A DNA stretch of 64,000 nucleotides from UBA8199 sp964507045. GTDB taxonomy: Bacteria > Verrucomicrobiota > Verrucomicrobiia > Limisphaerales > UBA8199. Positions 8,037-16,680 of the stretch are shown piece by piece (the stretch's first letter is position 1; each line of letters starts with the position of its first letter). The stretch lies in NCBI GenBank assembly GCA_964507045.1, contig CAZDOO010000015.1:1-64000 (forward strand), given 5' to 3'. The notes under the pieces were generated by a model. The model saw only the letters and a program-made list of their open reading frames with translations, did not search any database and had not been told where the DNA came from. A program made the position numbers and the translations under genes.

Positions 8037-9362
8037 TCAGGCCGCGTAGTGCTTCGCCACTTTCCGCACGGCCTTGGCGACCGAGCGGATATAGTCCTCG
8101 TCCATTGCCTCGTTGATCCCGAACCGCAGGCACGTCGCCAGGATGGCTTCGGTCTCGGGGCACTTCACCTGGGTGTAATCCATTTTGGTCAAGCCGCACT
8201 CCTTGACGGGCCAATGCCCGGCGAAGAAGGAATGGTGCTGGAACATCGGCATGCCATAAACCGGCACCGGGATATAGCCTGCCAGACAGCCGGCACCCTC
8301 GGCGACCAGGGCCTTGACGAAGGTGGCGCGGTCGCAGCGCAGTTTCTCCGGCACCAGGCGCGCCAGGTAGAACCAATACACGCAGCGGTCGTCCGGGCGC
8401 ACCTTGTGCGTCCGGATGCCGGGAATGCCTTCCAGCTCCGCGGTGAGCAGGTTCCCTAGCTTGGCGCGCTGCGCGGCGATGCCCTCCAGGCGCGTGAGTT
8501 GCGCCGCCACAAACGCCGCTTGCAGCTCGGTGATGCGGTAATTGGCGGCCAGGGCCGTGGCGGAATCTGTGGGATTGAGGCGGTTGGTGCCCTTGTCGCC
8601 GAACTTAATCAGCAGCGGGCCGAACCGCTCTTCGCTGGTGGTCACCACCCCGCCGTCGCCGCAGGCAATGTGCTTGGTATCCTGCAAGGAGAAGCAGCTA
8701 ATTTGCCCCCCGCTGGTGATCGGCTTGCCCCGGTAGAGCGCGCCCCACGCCTGGGCGCAATCCTCGATGAGGATCAGGATGTGCTTATCGGCGATTTCCT
8801 TCAGCTCGGCCAGCCGGCACGGGTTGCCGGCGAGATGGACGGCGATGATGGCCCGGGTCTTAGGGGTGATCTTGCGCTCGACATCCGCCGGGTCGAGGCA
8901 GCCGGTCTGCGGCTCCAAGTCGGCAAACACCGGCACGGCCTGCTGGAACAGCACGCCGATCACGGTCCCAATATCGGTGATGCCCGACGTGATGACCTCG
9001 TCGCCGGGCGCGATGCCGGCGGCGGCCACGGCGATATGCAGGGCCGCGCTGCCCGAAGAGCAGGGCTGCACGTATTTGTGCCCGTAGATGGCCTGGAAGC
9101 GTTCCGTGAGCAGTTTCGTCTGCTGGTTTCTCCAGTAGTAGAGGGAATCCTGCTTGACGGCGGCGGCGAGTTGTTGCCGCTCCGGCTCGCCCCAGCGCAC
9201 CGGTTTGGGCGCCGGCCGGGCGACGGCTTTGGTGCCGCCATTGAGCGCGAGCTGGTCGGCTTGGCTGTCGGTGGTCTGCGTCACCCCGAGTTGGCTGGCG
9301 GCCAGCAGGACAGAGGTGGAGGCGATGAATTCGCGGCGGGAAACCTGATCATTTGCTCGCAT
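8037..9362 (-). CDS. DegT/DnrJ/EryC1/StrS-family aminotransferase with Tat signal
   Basis: 441 residues. The fold-type I PLP enzyme core includes CSSGSAALHIAVAAAGI, GDEVITSG, the aspartate region ILIEDCAQAWGA, and the putative Schiff-base lysine in SLQDTKHIACGDGGVV. These enzymes usually aminate nucleotide-sugar keto groups in the cytoplasm. Here the N-terminus is SRREFIASTSVLLAASQ, a twin-arginine signal, so the protein is predicted to fold with PLP and be exported. Such exported members are common in Planctomycetes/Verrucomicrobia, and their substrates are not known. It is probably co-transcribed with the nucleoside hydrolase. The ATG at 9362 places the RR motif at residues 9-10. Confidence 0.85.
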   Translation of the reverse strand: MRANDQVSRREFIASTSVLLAASQLGVTQTTDSQADQLALNGGTKAVARPAPKPVRWGEPERQQLAAAVKQDSLYYWRNQQTKLLTERFQAIYGHKYVQPCSSGSAALHIAVAAAGIAPGDEVITSGITDIGTVIGVLFQQAVPVFADLEPQTGCLDPADVERKITPKTRAIIAVHLAGNPCRLAELKEIADKHILILIEDCAQAWGALYRGKPITSGGQISCFSLQDTKHIACGDGGVVTTSEERFGPLLIKFGDKGTNRLNPTDSATALAANYRITELQAAFVAAQLTRLEGIAAQRAKLGNLLTAELEGIPGIRTHKVRPDDRCVYWFYLARLVPEKLRCDRATFVKALVAEGAGCLAGYIPVPVYGMPMFQHHSFFAGHWPVKECGLTKMDYTQVKCPETEAILATCLRFGINEAMDEDYIRSVAKAVRKVAKHYAA

Positions 9363-9468
9363 TACGCGTCCCAGTGTAGGCGGCGACTCGACAAGTCCAA
9401 GGCGAAAATGCGGGGGCACAACTTCGCGGTTGAAGTGCCGGCGCGGGCGGCTATGCTGGCAGCCTCGT

Positions 9469-10623
9469 ATGCTGTACCGACCAGCTGGCAAGACCGGCCC
9501 ACGGGTTTCGATTCTGGGATTCGGCTGTATGCGCCTGCCGATCAAGGAAGGCAAGACTCACCTCATTGACGAGGACAAGGCCCAGGCCATGGTGGACTAC
9601 GCCATCCGCCACGGGGTGAATTACTTCGACACGGCCTACGTCTACCACGCCGAGGTGCCGTTTGGGGCGGGCAGGAGCGAGGTGTTTCTGGGCAGGGCCT
9701 TGAAGAAGCGGCGGCCGGAGGTGCATCTGGCGACCAAGCTGCCCAGTTGGTTTGTGCAGAGCCGGGCAGACATGGACCGCTTTCTGAACCAGCAGCTCGA
9801 ACGGTTGCAGACCGATCGCATTGATTTCTACCTCGTGCACAGCCTGACGGGGGAACTCTGGAAGCGCCTCAGCGGGCTCGGCATCACCGAGTTCCTGGAC
9901 ACGGCGATTGCCGACGGGCGGATCCAACGCGCCGGCTTTTCCTTCCACGATGAGGCTCCCGCCTTCAAGCCGATCGTGGACGCCTACGACTGGTCGTTCT
10001 GCCAGATTCAATACAATTTCATGGATGAGGATTACCAGGCGGGCCGCGCCGGACTGGAATATTCGGCGGGCAAGGGGCTGGGAGTGATCGTTATGGAGCC
10101 CTTGCGCGGCGGCGGGTTGACGGCGCGAATCCCGGCGGAGGTGCGCGCGGTCTGGGACCGGGCCCCGGTCAAGCGGACGCCGGTGGAATGGGGGCTGCGG
10201 TTCGTTTGGAACCATCCGGGCGTGAGCGTGGTGCTGAGCGGCATGACCGAGCCGGCGCAGGTGGAGGAGAACATAAGAATTGCCGCTGACGGGCAAGCCA
10301 ACACTCTCACCCGCGAGGAACTGGCGCTGATCCAGGAGGCCAAGGCCATCTACCAGGCGAGGACCCGGGTGAACTGCACCGGTTGCGGTTACTGCCTGCC
10401 TTGCCCCAGCGGCGTCGCCATCCCCGCCAACTTTGAGCAACTGAACAACCTCGCGATTTACCGGGACGGCGAGGCCGCCAACTTCTTCTATTTCCACATC
10501 CTGAAGGAAGAACAGCGGGCTTCGCACTGCCAGGAATGCGGCCAATGCGAAGAGCTCTGCCCCCAGCACATCCCGATTCAGGCGATGCTCAAGGAAGTGG
10601 CGCGGGAATTGGATCGCCGGTGA
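9469..10623 (+). CDS. Aldo/keto reductase with C-terminal 2x[4Fe-4S] domain
   Basis: 384 residues. A TIM-barrel AKR domain (MLYRPAGKTGPRVSILGFGC, with the catalytic Tyr/Asp region YFDTAYVYH and the lysine in HLATKLPSW) is followed by a ferredoxin-like tail. The tail has CTGCGYCLPCPSGVAIP and, about 45 residues later, CQECGQCEELCPQHI, enough cysteines for two clusters. Fe-S AKRs are frequent in anaerobes and act on aldehydes or ketones with electrons from ferredoxin or NAD(P)H. The start at 9469 fits the family N-terminus. It diverges from the DegT gene with about 100 bp between them. Confidence 0.88.
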   Translation: MLYRPAGKTGPRVSILGFGCMRLPIKEGKTHLIDEDKAQAMVDYAIRHGVNYFDTAYVYHAEVPFGAGRSEVFLGRALKKRRPEVHLATKLPSWFVQSRADMDRFLNQQLERLQTDRIDFYLVHSLTGELWKRLSGLGITEFLDTAIADGRIQRAGFSFHDEAPAFKPIVDAYDWSFCQIQYNFMDEDYQAGRAGLEYSAGKGLGVIVMEPLRGGGLTARIPAEVRAVWDRAPVKRTPVEWGLRFVWNHPGVSVVLSGMTEPAQVEENIRIAADGQANTLTREELALIQEAKAIYQARTRVNCTGCGYCLPCPSGVAIPANFEQLNNLAIYRDGEAANFFYFHILKEEQRASHCQECGQCEELCPQHIPIQAMLKEVARELDRR

Positions 10624-10895
10624 AGCCAATCGCGGGTTGGATGGGCAACAGCACTCCGTATCGGTCGCCGAAGCGCCACGCCCGAAGGGGCAGGGGATAG
10701 CCGCGGACAAGCGGTTTGCCGGCCCTCCAGAAGGGTTGGTTTGCGGTCTGCAGCGAGCTCCGGCCAACCAGCCTGCCAACCCCGCCCAGGCGACGCGAAG
10801 GCGCAAGGACAAAACCCCAGCTTTCCCACGCCGCTTTTATCTCGCTTCAGTCAGCGTCGTGAGGGAACCTGTGGCCGACCTGGATTACAAAGATT
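10624..10895. other. Intergenic stretch
   Basis: About 270 bp between two plus-strand genes. No ORF with family resemblance, RNA gene or clear terminator is seen. Confidence 0.5.
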
Positions 10896-11702
10896 ATGAA
10901 CGCGCAAGCTCCCAACACGACCATGGCGGTGTACTTGGACCTGGAGAACATCGCGCTCGGCGCCCTCGATGCCCATTACCCGACATTCAATATTCAGAAA
11001 GTGCTCGAACGCTTGCTGCTCAAAGGGCACATCGTCGTCAAGAAAGCCTACTGCGACTTCGACCGTTACAAGACGTTCAAGCGCGACCTGCACGAGGCTG
11101 CCTTCGAGCTCATCGAGATTCCCCATGTGCGGCAATCCGGCAAGAACTCCGCCGACATCCGGATGGTGGTGGATGCGCTGGACCTCTGTTACACCAAAGG
11201 CCACGTGGATACCTTCGTCATCATCAGCGGCGACTCGGACTTCTCGCCGCTGGTTAGCAAGCTGCGCGAGAACAACAAGACGGTCATCGGCGTGGGCGTG
11301 AAGAATTCCACCTCCGACCTGTTCATCGGGAATTGCGACGAGTTCATCTATTACGACGACTTGGTCCGCGCGGAGCCGGCCCGGGCGCGGCGGCGCACTG
11401 CGGCGAGCACCGCGGCCGCGAAGCCCGCAGCCGGCGAAAACCAAGGCCCCTCGCTGGAAAAGGCCTTGGACCAGGTGGTGGAAACGCTGGAAGCCATCAG
11501 CCAGGAACGCGAGGCGGATGAGCCGATTTGGGGCTCGATGATCAAGCAGGCGATCAAGCGCCGCAACCCCGGCTTCAACGAGCGCGCCTACGGATTCCGT
11601 TCCTTCAACGACCTGCTCCTGGAGGCGCAGAAGCGCGGCCTGCTCAAGCTGGAGGCGGACGAGAAATCCGGCGGCTATACCGTGCGCGCGTTGTCTGAAT
11701 GA
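10896..11702 (+). CDS. NYN domain ribonuclease with C-terminal OST-HTH/LOTUS domain
   Basis: 268 residues. The N-terminal NYN (PIN-like, LabA/DUF88) nuclease domain shows the acidic triad: VYLDLENIALG, SGKNSADIRMVVDAL and VIISGDSDFSPLV. After an Ala/Arg-rich linker (around 155-175), the C-terminal part contains the LOTUS-type block ERAYGFRSFNDLLLEAQKRGLL, an RNA-binding winged helix. Bacterial NYN-LOTUS proteins are predicted RNA-processing nucleases. The gene overlaps the next one by 4 bases (ATGA). Confidence 0.88.
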   Translation: MNAQAPNTTMAVYLDLENIALGALDAHYPTFNIQKVLERLLLKGHIVVKKAYCDFDRYKTFKRDLHEAAFELIEIPHVRQSGKNSADIRMVVDALDLCYTKGHVDTFVIISGDSDFSPLVSKLRENNKTVIGVGVKNSTSDLFIGNCDEFIYYDDLVRAEPARARRRTAASTAAAKPAAGENQGPSLEKALDQVVETLEAISQEREADEPIWGSMIKQAIKRRNPGFNERAYGFRSFNDLLLEAQKRGLLKLEADEKSGGYTVRALSE

Positions 11703-12937
11703 GCCGGCGACATGTCGTGGTCGCCGGCGGTGGCGCCGCCGGGGTGTTCGCCGCCATTGTCTGCGCGGAAGCTGCGCCGGGAGCCAGGATCACCGTGCTC
11801 GAACAGAGCCCGCAGTTCCTCTCCAAGGTGCGGATTTCCGGCGGTGGGCGCTGCAATGTCACCCATGCCTGTTTCGACAGCCGGGAGTTGAGCCGCCATT
11901 ATCCGCGCGGCGGAGCCGCGTTGCTCGGGCCCTTCACGGTCTTTCAGCCCCGGGACACCATCGCGTGGTTTGAAGCCCGGGGCGTGAGGCTCAAGACCGA
12001 GGCGGACGGGCGCGTGTTCCCGGTCAGCGACTCCTCGCAGACGATCCTGGAGTGTTTTCTGCGCTCGGCTCAGGAGGCGGGCGTGGAGTTGCTCGCAAAT
12101 CGTGGCGCGGAGGGAGTTGCCCGGCAAGCGGCGGGCGGCTTCACGCTGGCGCTGACTGGCGGGGAGACGATCGAGGGCGAGCGGCTGATGCTGGCTACTG
12201 GCGGTTGCCGTGCCGCCGCGGGAGGGCGATTGGCGGTCTCACTCGGCCACACGCTCGAACCGCCTGTCCCCTCGCTCTTCACGTTCCAGGTTGCCGTTCC
12301 GTGGCTGCGCGAGCTGGCGGGGGTTACCATCGAGTCCGCGGAAGTCTCCCTCCCTGGCCACAGCTTGCGCGAGCGGGGCGGCTTGCTCGTCACGCACACG
12401 GGCTTGAGCGGGCCGGCCATTCTCCGGCTTTCCGCCTGGGGAGCGCGGGCGCTGCACACGGCGGATTACCGATTCCTGCTGCGGGTCAACTGGCTGCCGC
12501 ACCTGGCGCGCGAAGCGATCGTGGCGCAACTGGGATCCCGCCGCGCGGCACAACCCGCGCGATTCGTGGTTAATACTCCCTTGCCGCCGCTGCCCGCCCG
12601 GCTCTGGGAACGCCTGGCGCGGGCCGCTGGCATTGCCCGCGAAACGCGCTGGGCCGACCTGTCGCGGTCCGCTCGGCATCAGCTCATCGAACAGATCATC
12701 GGCATGGAACTGCCGGTGGCGGGACGAAGTCTCAACCAGGATGAGTTTGTCACCTGCGGCGGGGTGCGACTAAACGAGGTGAATTTCAAGACCATGGAGA
12801 GCCGGCGCTGTCCGGGGCTCCATTTGGGCGGCGAACTGCTGGACATTGATGGGCTAACCGGCGGATTCAATTTCCAAGCCGCTTGGACCACCGGTTGGAT
12901 TGCGGGCCGGGCTATGGCTGCGGGGATTCGAGCTTAG
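11699..12937 (+). CDS. HI0933-family NAD(P)/FAD-dependent oxidoreductase (YhiN type)
   Basis: 412 residues. The dinucleotide-binding start is VVVAGGGAAGVFAAI, the family signature is KVRISGGGRCNVTH (around 46-59), and the C-terminal FAD block is LDIDGLTGGFNFQAAWTTGW. YhiN/HI0933 flavoproteins are widespread, have a Rossmann fold with an inserted beta-barrel domain, and have no firmly assigned substrate. It is coupled to the NYN-LOTUS gene by an ATGA overlap. Confidence 0.92.
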   Translation: MSRRHVVVAGGGAAGVFAAIVCAEAAPGARITVLEQSPQFLSKVRISGGGRCNVTHACFDSRELSRHYPRGGAALLGPFTVFQPRDTIAWFEARGVRLKTEADGRVFPVSDSSQTILECFLRSAQEAGVELLANRGAEGVARQAAGGFTLALTGGETIEGERLMLATGGCRAAAGGRLAVSLGHTLEPPVPSLFTFQVAVPWLRELAGVTIESAEVSLPGHSLRERGGLLVTHTGLSGPAILRLSAWGARALHTADYRFLLRVNWLPHLAREAIVAQLGSRRAAQPARFVVNTPLPPLPARLWERLARAAGIARETRWADLSRSARHQLIEQIIGMELPVAGRSLNQDEFVTCGGVRLNEVNFKTMESRRCPGLHLGGELLDIDGLTGGFNFQAAWTTGWIAGRAMAAGIRA

Positions 12938-13021
12938 GCAATGACTGGCAATTATAGACAACGGCTTGCCAAGTAGTCACCGGAGCGACGCTGCGGTGAG
13001 TTGCGGCGTGAGCCGACAGCG

Positions 13022-13285
13022 CTAAGGGCGGGGGGAGCGGAACGCAGCGCCGTGAAACCTTACCATATGAAAATGCAGGCGTTTGGGGTCAACCGGGTAG
13101 CCGCAGAGCTGGCAGGGCACCCCGCCTGCCGAATCCGCAACCGGTTGCCCCAGCAAGGGCTCAGGGCTTCGCTTCCGGCTGCCCCTGCCTTTATGCCGGG
13201 CCGGCTTGCCTTTTGGCCCTTTCCGACCCGGTGACCGCATGCCGCGGCCCGCCGAATTGGAGTCAGAGCCCCAGGGATCAGTCAT
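13022..13285 (-). CDS. Small C2H2 zinc-finger-like protein coupled to rpsU
   Basis: 87 residues. The first half is very basic and Gly/Pro/Ser-rich (RSPGRKGPKGKPARHKGR). The C-terminal half carries CQLCGYPVDPKRLHFHMVRF followed by H, that is C-X2-C-X11-H-X4-H, a plausible single zinc finger. Its ATG lies inside the last codons of rpsU and overlaps its TGA, so translation is probably coupled to S21. No family is recognised. An RNA- or ribosome-related role is inference from context. Confidence 0.6.
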   Translation of the reverse strand: MTDPWGSDSNSAGRGMRSPGRKGPKGKPARHKGRGSRKRSPEPLLGQPVADSAGGVPCQLCGYPVDPKRLHFHMVRFHGAAFRSPRP

Positions 13286-13475
13286 CAGCGTACCTCGCCT
13301 TCAACATCGCGGCGAACCGGGCCGCCTTCTCCTTGCGGCGTTTCTTGGCGCTGGGCTTCTCAAAGCGCCGACGCATCCGGAACTGCTGCAAGGTTTGCTC
13401 GCGGTCCAGTTTCTTCTTAAGCCGGCGAATGGCTTTCTCTACCGATTCGCCCTTCTTCAGTCTGATTTCGGTCAT
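13278..13475 (-). CDS. rpsU: 30S ribosomal protein S21
   Basis: 65 residues, typical S21 size and sequence: TEIRLKKGESVEKAIRRLKK, FRMRRRFEKPSAKKRRKE, with a basic C-terminus. S21 sits near the anti-Shine-Dalgarno end of 16S rRNA on the small subunit and takes part in initiation. The zinc-finger ORF overlaps its 3' end. No strong Shine-Dalgarno sequence precedes it. Confidence 0.95.
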   Translation of the reverse strand: MTEIRLKKGESVEKAIRRLKKKLDREQTLQQFRMRRRFEKPSAKKRRKEKAARFAAMLKARYADD

Positions 13476-13723
13476 AATTAACAGTCAATCTTCCAACGCC
13501 CCTTCCATCAGGGCCATCGTGTCCAACAACAATAACCTGCGTCTGCCGGGTCTCAAATCCCCGGCGAAAACCCTCATGTGAAGATTCGCAGCGTCACGAA
13601 CCTAGCAAGTCCCCGGCCGGAAGCCTAGCGCAAACCGCAAGTCTTCCGCCAGCCTTTCCCAGGGCAACCGCGAGTCGAATTCGCCCGCCCTCGGCGGCCA
13701 TTTGGGACTCAAAAAGCGCCGGA
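13476..13723. other. Intergenic stretch upstream of rpsU
   Basis: 248 bp between the SUI1 stop and the S21 start, both on the minus strand. It should hold the rpsU promoter, but I cannot pick convincing -35/-10 boxes. No ORF is supported. Confidence 0.45.
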
Positions 13724-14119
13724 CTACCCGCCCGCGAAGACGGGCCGGAAGTTGGCCTCGCTCAGGATGCGGGCCACCTCCGCGCGCTTGTCCCCCTGAA
13801 TCTCGATCTGGCCGTTCTTCACGGTGCCGCCCGCGCCGCAGGCCTTCTGCATCGCCTGGGCCAGTTGCTCCTTCTCCGGCAGGCCGATGCCGACAAAGCC
13901 CTTCACCACCGTCACCGTCTTGCCGCCGCGCCCGGCCGTCTGCCGGATGATATCCACGCGGCCACGATGCTTCCGCGCCGGCCTGGTTTGCAGTCCCTGC
14001 CCGGAATCTGCCGGCGCACTTTCGGGTGCCGGCGGGAGCCCCTCGCTGGACAAGCCGGCAAAAGGATTATGGCCAAATCCCTGCCCGCCAGCCGTGGGAA
14101 TGTCTTTGGAGCCGCTCAC
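13724..14119 (-). CDS. SUI1/eIF1-family translation factor (YciH type)
   Basis: 131 residues from a GTG start 17 bases after the yajQ stop. The C-terminal 75 residues are the SUI1 fold: GRGGKTVTVVKGFVGIGLPE, QAMQKACGAGGTVKNGQIEI, QGDKRAEVARILSEANFRPV. Bacterial SUI1 (YciH) resembles eukaryotic eIF1 and can affect start-codon fidelity. The N-terminal about 45 residues are Gly/Pro-rich and probably disordered. The longer frame that starts inside yajQ is an overlap artefact. Confidence 0.85.
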   Translation of the reverse strand: MSGSKDIPTAGGQGFGHNPFAGLSSEGLPPAPESAPADSGQGLQTRPARKHRGRVDIIRQTAGRGGKTVTVVKGFVGIGLPEKEQLAQAMQKACGAGGTVKNGQIEIQGDKRAEVARILSEANFRPVFAGG

Positions 14120-14139
14120 GCGCCTGCTTCGGGGCAAAC

Positions 14140-14625
14140 CTAATCGCGGTAGTTCGTGAACTGGAGCGCCACCGGGAAGTCCTTTGCCCGCACGGCGGCG
14201 ATCACCGCCTGCAGATCGTCCCGGCTCTTGCCGGTCACGCGGACCTGCTGCTCTTGAATCTGCGTCGTCACTTTGAACTTTGACTCGCGGATGAAGCCGG
14301 TGACCTGTTTGGCCACCTCCGTCGCGAGGCCCTGCTTGATTTTGATCACCTGCCGCGAGTGGCCCAGCGATGACACCTCCGGCTCGCACTGCTCGACGCT
14401 CTTGAGGCTGATGTTGCGCTTGGCAATCTTGCCGATCATGATCTCCGCCAGCGCCTTCAGCTTGAACGGGTTCTCAGCGGATAGCTTGATCTCGTTCTTA
14501 TCCAACACGATCTCCGCCTTGCTCCCTTTGAAGTCAAAGCGGTTGGCCAGTTCCTTCCGGGCGATGTTCACGGCGTTCTCGACTTCCATCGAGTTCACCT
14601 GGCTGACGATATCGAATGACGGCAT
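14140..14625 (-). CDS. yajQ: YajQ family cyclic-di-GMP-binding / nucleotide-binding protein
   Basis: 161 residues matching YajQ throughout: MPSFDIVSQVNSMEVENAVN, RFDFKGSKAEI, KSRDDLQAVIAAVRAKDFPV, ALQFTNYRD. The protein has two ferredoxin-like domains and binds RNA or c-di-GMP in characterised members. It is followed at once by the SUI1 gene, giving a small RNA/translation-related pair. Confidence 0.95.
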   Translation of the reverse strand: MPSFDIVSQVNSMEVENAVNIARKELANRFDFKGSKAEIVLDKNEIKLSAENPFKLKALAEIMIGKIAKRNISLKSVEQCEPEVSSLGHSRQVIKIKQGLATEVAKQVTGFIRESKFKVTTQIQEQQVRVTGKSRDDLQAVIAAVRAKDFPVALQFTNYRD

Positions 14626-14760
14626 GCCGCCATGCTAATCCACCGCCCAAAAAGTGGAAGCTTTTTGACCGTGCAGCTGGGCAACAGCTAAGCCTGAGAA
14701 TTTCCTCTCATTTTACACCCGGCTGCGCTATCTTGTTGTCGCGGGGTAGCATTTATCTCT

Positions 14761-16680
14761 GTGACGACTAAACTATTCTCTGAACTGGGGCTTTCGAGCG
14801 AACTGCTGAAGGCCATTGACAAGCTCGGGTTTGAGCAGGCAGCGCCTATCCAGGCCGCGGCGATTCCCGTGCTGCTGCAAGGCAAGGACGCCGTGGGCCA
14901 ATCGCAGACCGGCTCCGGGAAGACGGTCGCGTTTGGGGCGCCGGCGATCGAGAGGGTCGTGGTGGAAGAGCGCACCACGCAGGTGCTGATCCTTTGCCCG
15001 ACCCGCGAGCTGGCCGTGCAGGTCGCGGAGGAGGTTCACAAACTGGCGCTCTTCAAGCGCGGCCTCCATGCCTTGCCGGTCTATGGCGGCCAATCCTACG
15101 ACCGCCAGCTTTTCGGGCTGCGCCAGGGCGCGCATATTGTCATCGGCACGCCGGGCCGGGTCATGGACCACATGCGCCGCGGCACGCTCCGGCTTAACTC
15201 GGTGAAGATGGTCGTGTTGGATGAGGTGGACGTGATGCTTAACATGGGTTTCCGCGACGACATGGAGCTGATTCTCCAGGGGACGCCCAAAGAGCGGCAG
15301 ACGGTCTTCTTCTCGGCGACCGTCCCGCGCCCGATCCAGCAGTTAATTGAGAAATACTCGCGCGCGCCGCAGAGCATTCGCATTGAGCAAAAGGCAATGA
15401 CGGTGCCGACCGTCGAGCAGGTCTTCTATGAAGTGGACCGCCGCTACAAGGTGGACTTGCTGACGCGCCTCATTGACATTCACGACTTCAAGCTGGGCCT
15501 TATCTTCTGCAACACCCGCCGCATGGTGGATGACCTGGTGGAGCATTTGAACGCGCAGGGCTACTCCGCCGACCGGCTTCACGGGGAAATGACCCAGACG
15601 ATGCGCGACCGCGTGATGAACCGGTTCCGCAAGTCGGGCATCGAATTCCTCGTCGCCACCGATGTGGCGGCGCGCGGCATTGATGTGGAGAACATCGAGG
15701 TGGTCTTCAACTACGACCTGCCTTATGACGGCGAGGATTACGTGCACCGCATCGGCCGGACCGGCCGCCAGGGGCGCAGCGGGCGGGCGATCTCGTTTGC
15801 CTCGGGGCGCGAGGTGTTTCAAATCCGCCAGATCGAGCGCTATGTGAACACCAAGATCCACCGCGCCATCGCGCCCACCGCCGGCCAGGTGGAAGAGGCT
15901 CGCACCAACGCGGTGCTCGACAAGGTGCGCGCGACCCTGAAGCGCGGCGACTTCAAGCGGCAGGATGAGCTCGTCGAGCGCTTGCTCGAAGAGGGCTTCA
16001 GCTCGACCGACATTGCTTCCGCGCTGCTCCATCATTTGCAGGGCGGTGAGGGCGCGTCCCCGGCCAAAGCCGGGCGCGAGGAAGCGGGGCGCGTGCGCGA
16101 GTCGTGGGAAAGGGAGGCCCCCCACCCCCGGGCTCGGCGGGAGTCTTGGGAGCCGGAAGAGAAGGGAGCGGGACGCCCCCGCTACGAAAGACGCGCGCCG
16201 AGGGCTGAGGAAAGCCGTCATAGTCGCTTTGAGCAGCGGTCGCCACGCCAGCGCGAGGAGTCTTTCCTCCGGCGGGAGCGTTCTCTGGAGCCCCAGCGGC
16301 AGAGGATTGCAGCGCCGGCGCCGGGGAAGGAGCACCCCAGCCCAGCTAAACCCACTGGTCCAGAGGTTGCACCCCCAATGCCGGAAGCCCCCCGGACCGT
16401 CCAACCGGTCCCGCCCCGACCACCGAAAGCCAGTCGCCGGACGCCGGATGGGCAGACGCGCCTGTTCCTCAATGTGGGCGCGAGAATGGGCGTCTCCGAA
16501 GGCGACGTCGTCGCCACCATCCTTGGGGAGACGGGTCTGCCCCGGAAAGTCGTCGGCGCGGTAGACCTCCGGGAGCGGCACCTGTTTGTTGATGTGGCTG
16601 CCGAACACGCCAGCAGCATCCTCTCGAAGCTGAACCGGGCTCAAATCAAGGGCCGCAGAGCCAAGGCGAAAGTGGCGTGA
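14761..16680 (+). CDS. DEAD-box ATP-dependent RNA helicase with DbpA-type RNA-binding domain
   Basis: 639 residues from a GTG start. The helicase core has the Q motif (GFEQAAPIQAAAIP), Walker A (SQTGSGKT), motif II as DEVD rather than DEAD (VVLDEVDVMLNMGF), SAT, and the motif V/VI region HRIGRTGRQGR. A long charged Arg/Pro/Glu linker (around 430-560) follows. The last about 75 residues (FLNVGARMGVSEGDVVATIL to the end) form a DbpA-like RRM used by CsdA/DbpA helicases for rRNA binding. It is likely a ribosome-assembly or mRNA-unwinding helicase. The stop overlaps the next start (ATGA). Confidence 0.95.
   Translation: MTTKLFSELGLSSELLKAIDKLGFEQAAPIQAAAIPVLLQGKDAVGQSQTGSGKTVAFGAPAIERVVVEERTTQVLILCPTRELAVQVAEEVHKLALFKRGLHALPVYGGQSYDRQLFGLRQGAHIVIGTPGRVMDHMRRGTLRLNSVKMVVLDEVDVMLNMGFRDDMELILQGTPKERQTVFFSATVPRPIQQLIEKYSRAPQSIRIEQKAMTVPTVEQVFYEVDRRYKVDLLTRLIDIHDFKLGLIFCNTRRMVDDLVEHLNAQGYSADRLHGEMTQTMRDRVMNRFRKSGIEFLVATDVAARGIDVENIEVVFNYDLPYDGEDYVHRIGRTGRQGRSGRAISFASGREVFQIRQIERYVNTKIHRAIAPTAGQVEEARTNAVLDKVRATLKRGDFKRQDELVERLLEEGFSSTDIASALLHHLQGGEGASPAKAGREEAGRVRESWEREAPHPRARRESWEPEEKGAGRPRYERRAPRAEESRHSRFEQRSPRQREESFLRRERSLEPQRQRIAAPAPGKEHPSPAKPTGPEVAPPMPEAPRTVQPVPPRPPKASRRTPDGQTRLFLNVGARMGVSEGDVVATILGETGLPRKVVGAVDLRERHLFVDVAAEHASSILSKLNRAQIKGRRAKAKVA

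Noticed and set aside
8499..9569. 356-residue plus-strand ORF
   Set aside because: Antisense of the DegT aminotransferase, which has clear motifs.
9451..10812. 453-residue minus-strand ORF
   Set aside because: Antisense of the Fe-S aldo/keto reductase.
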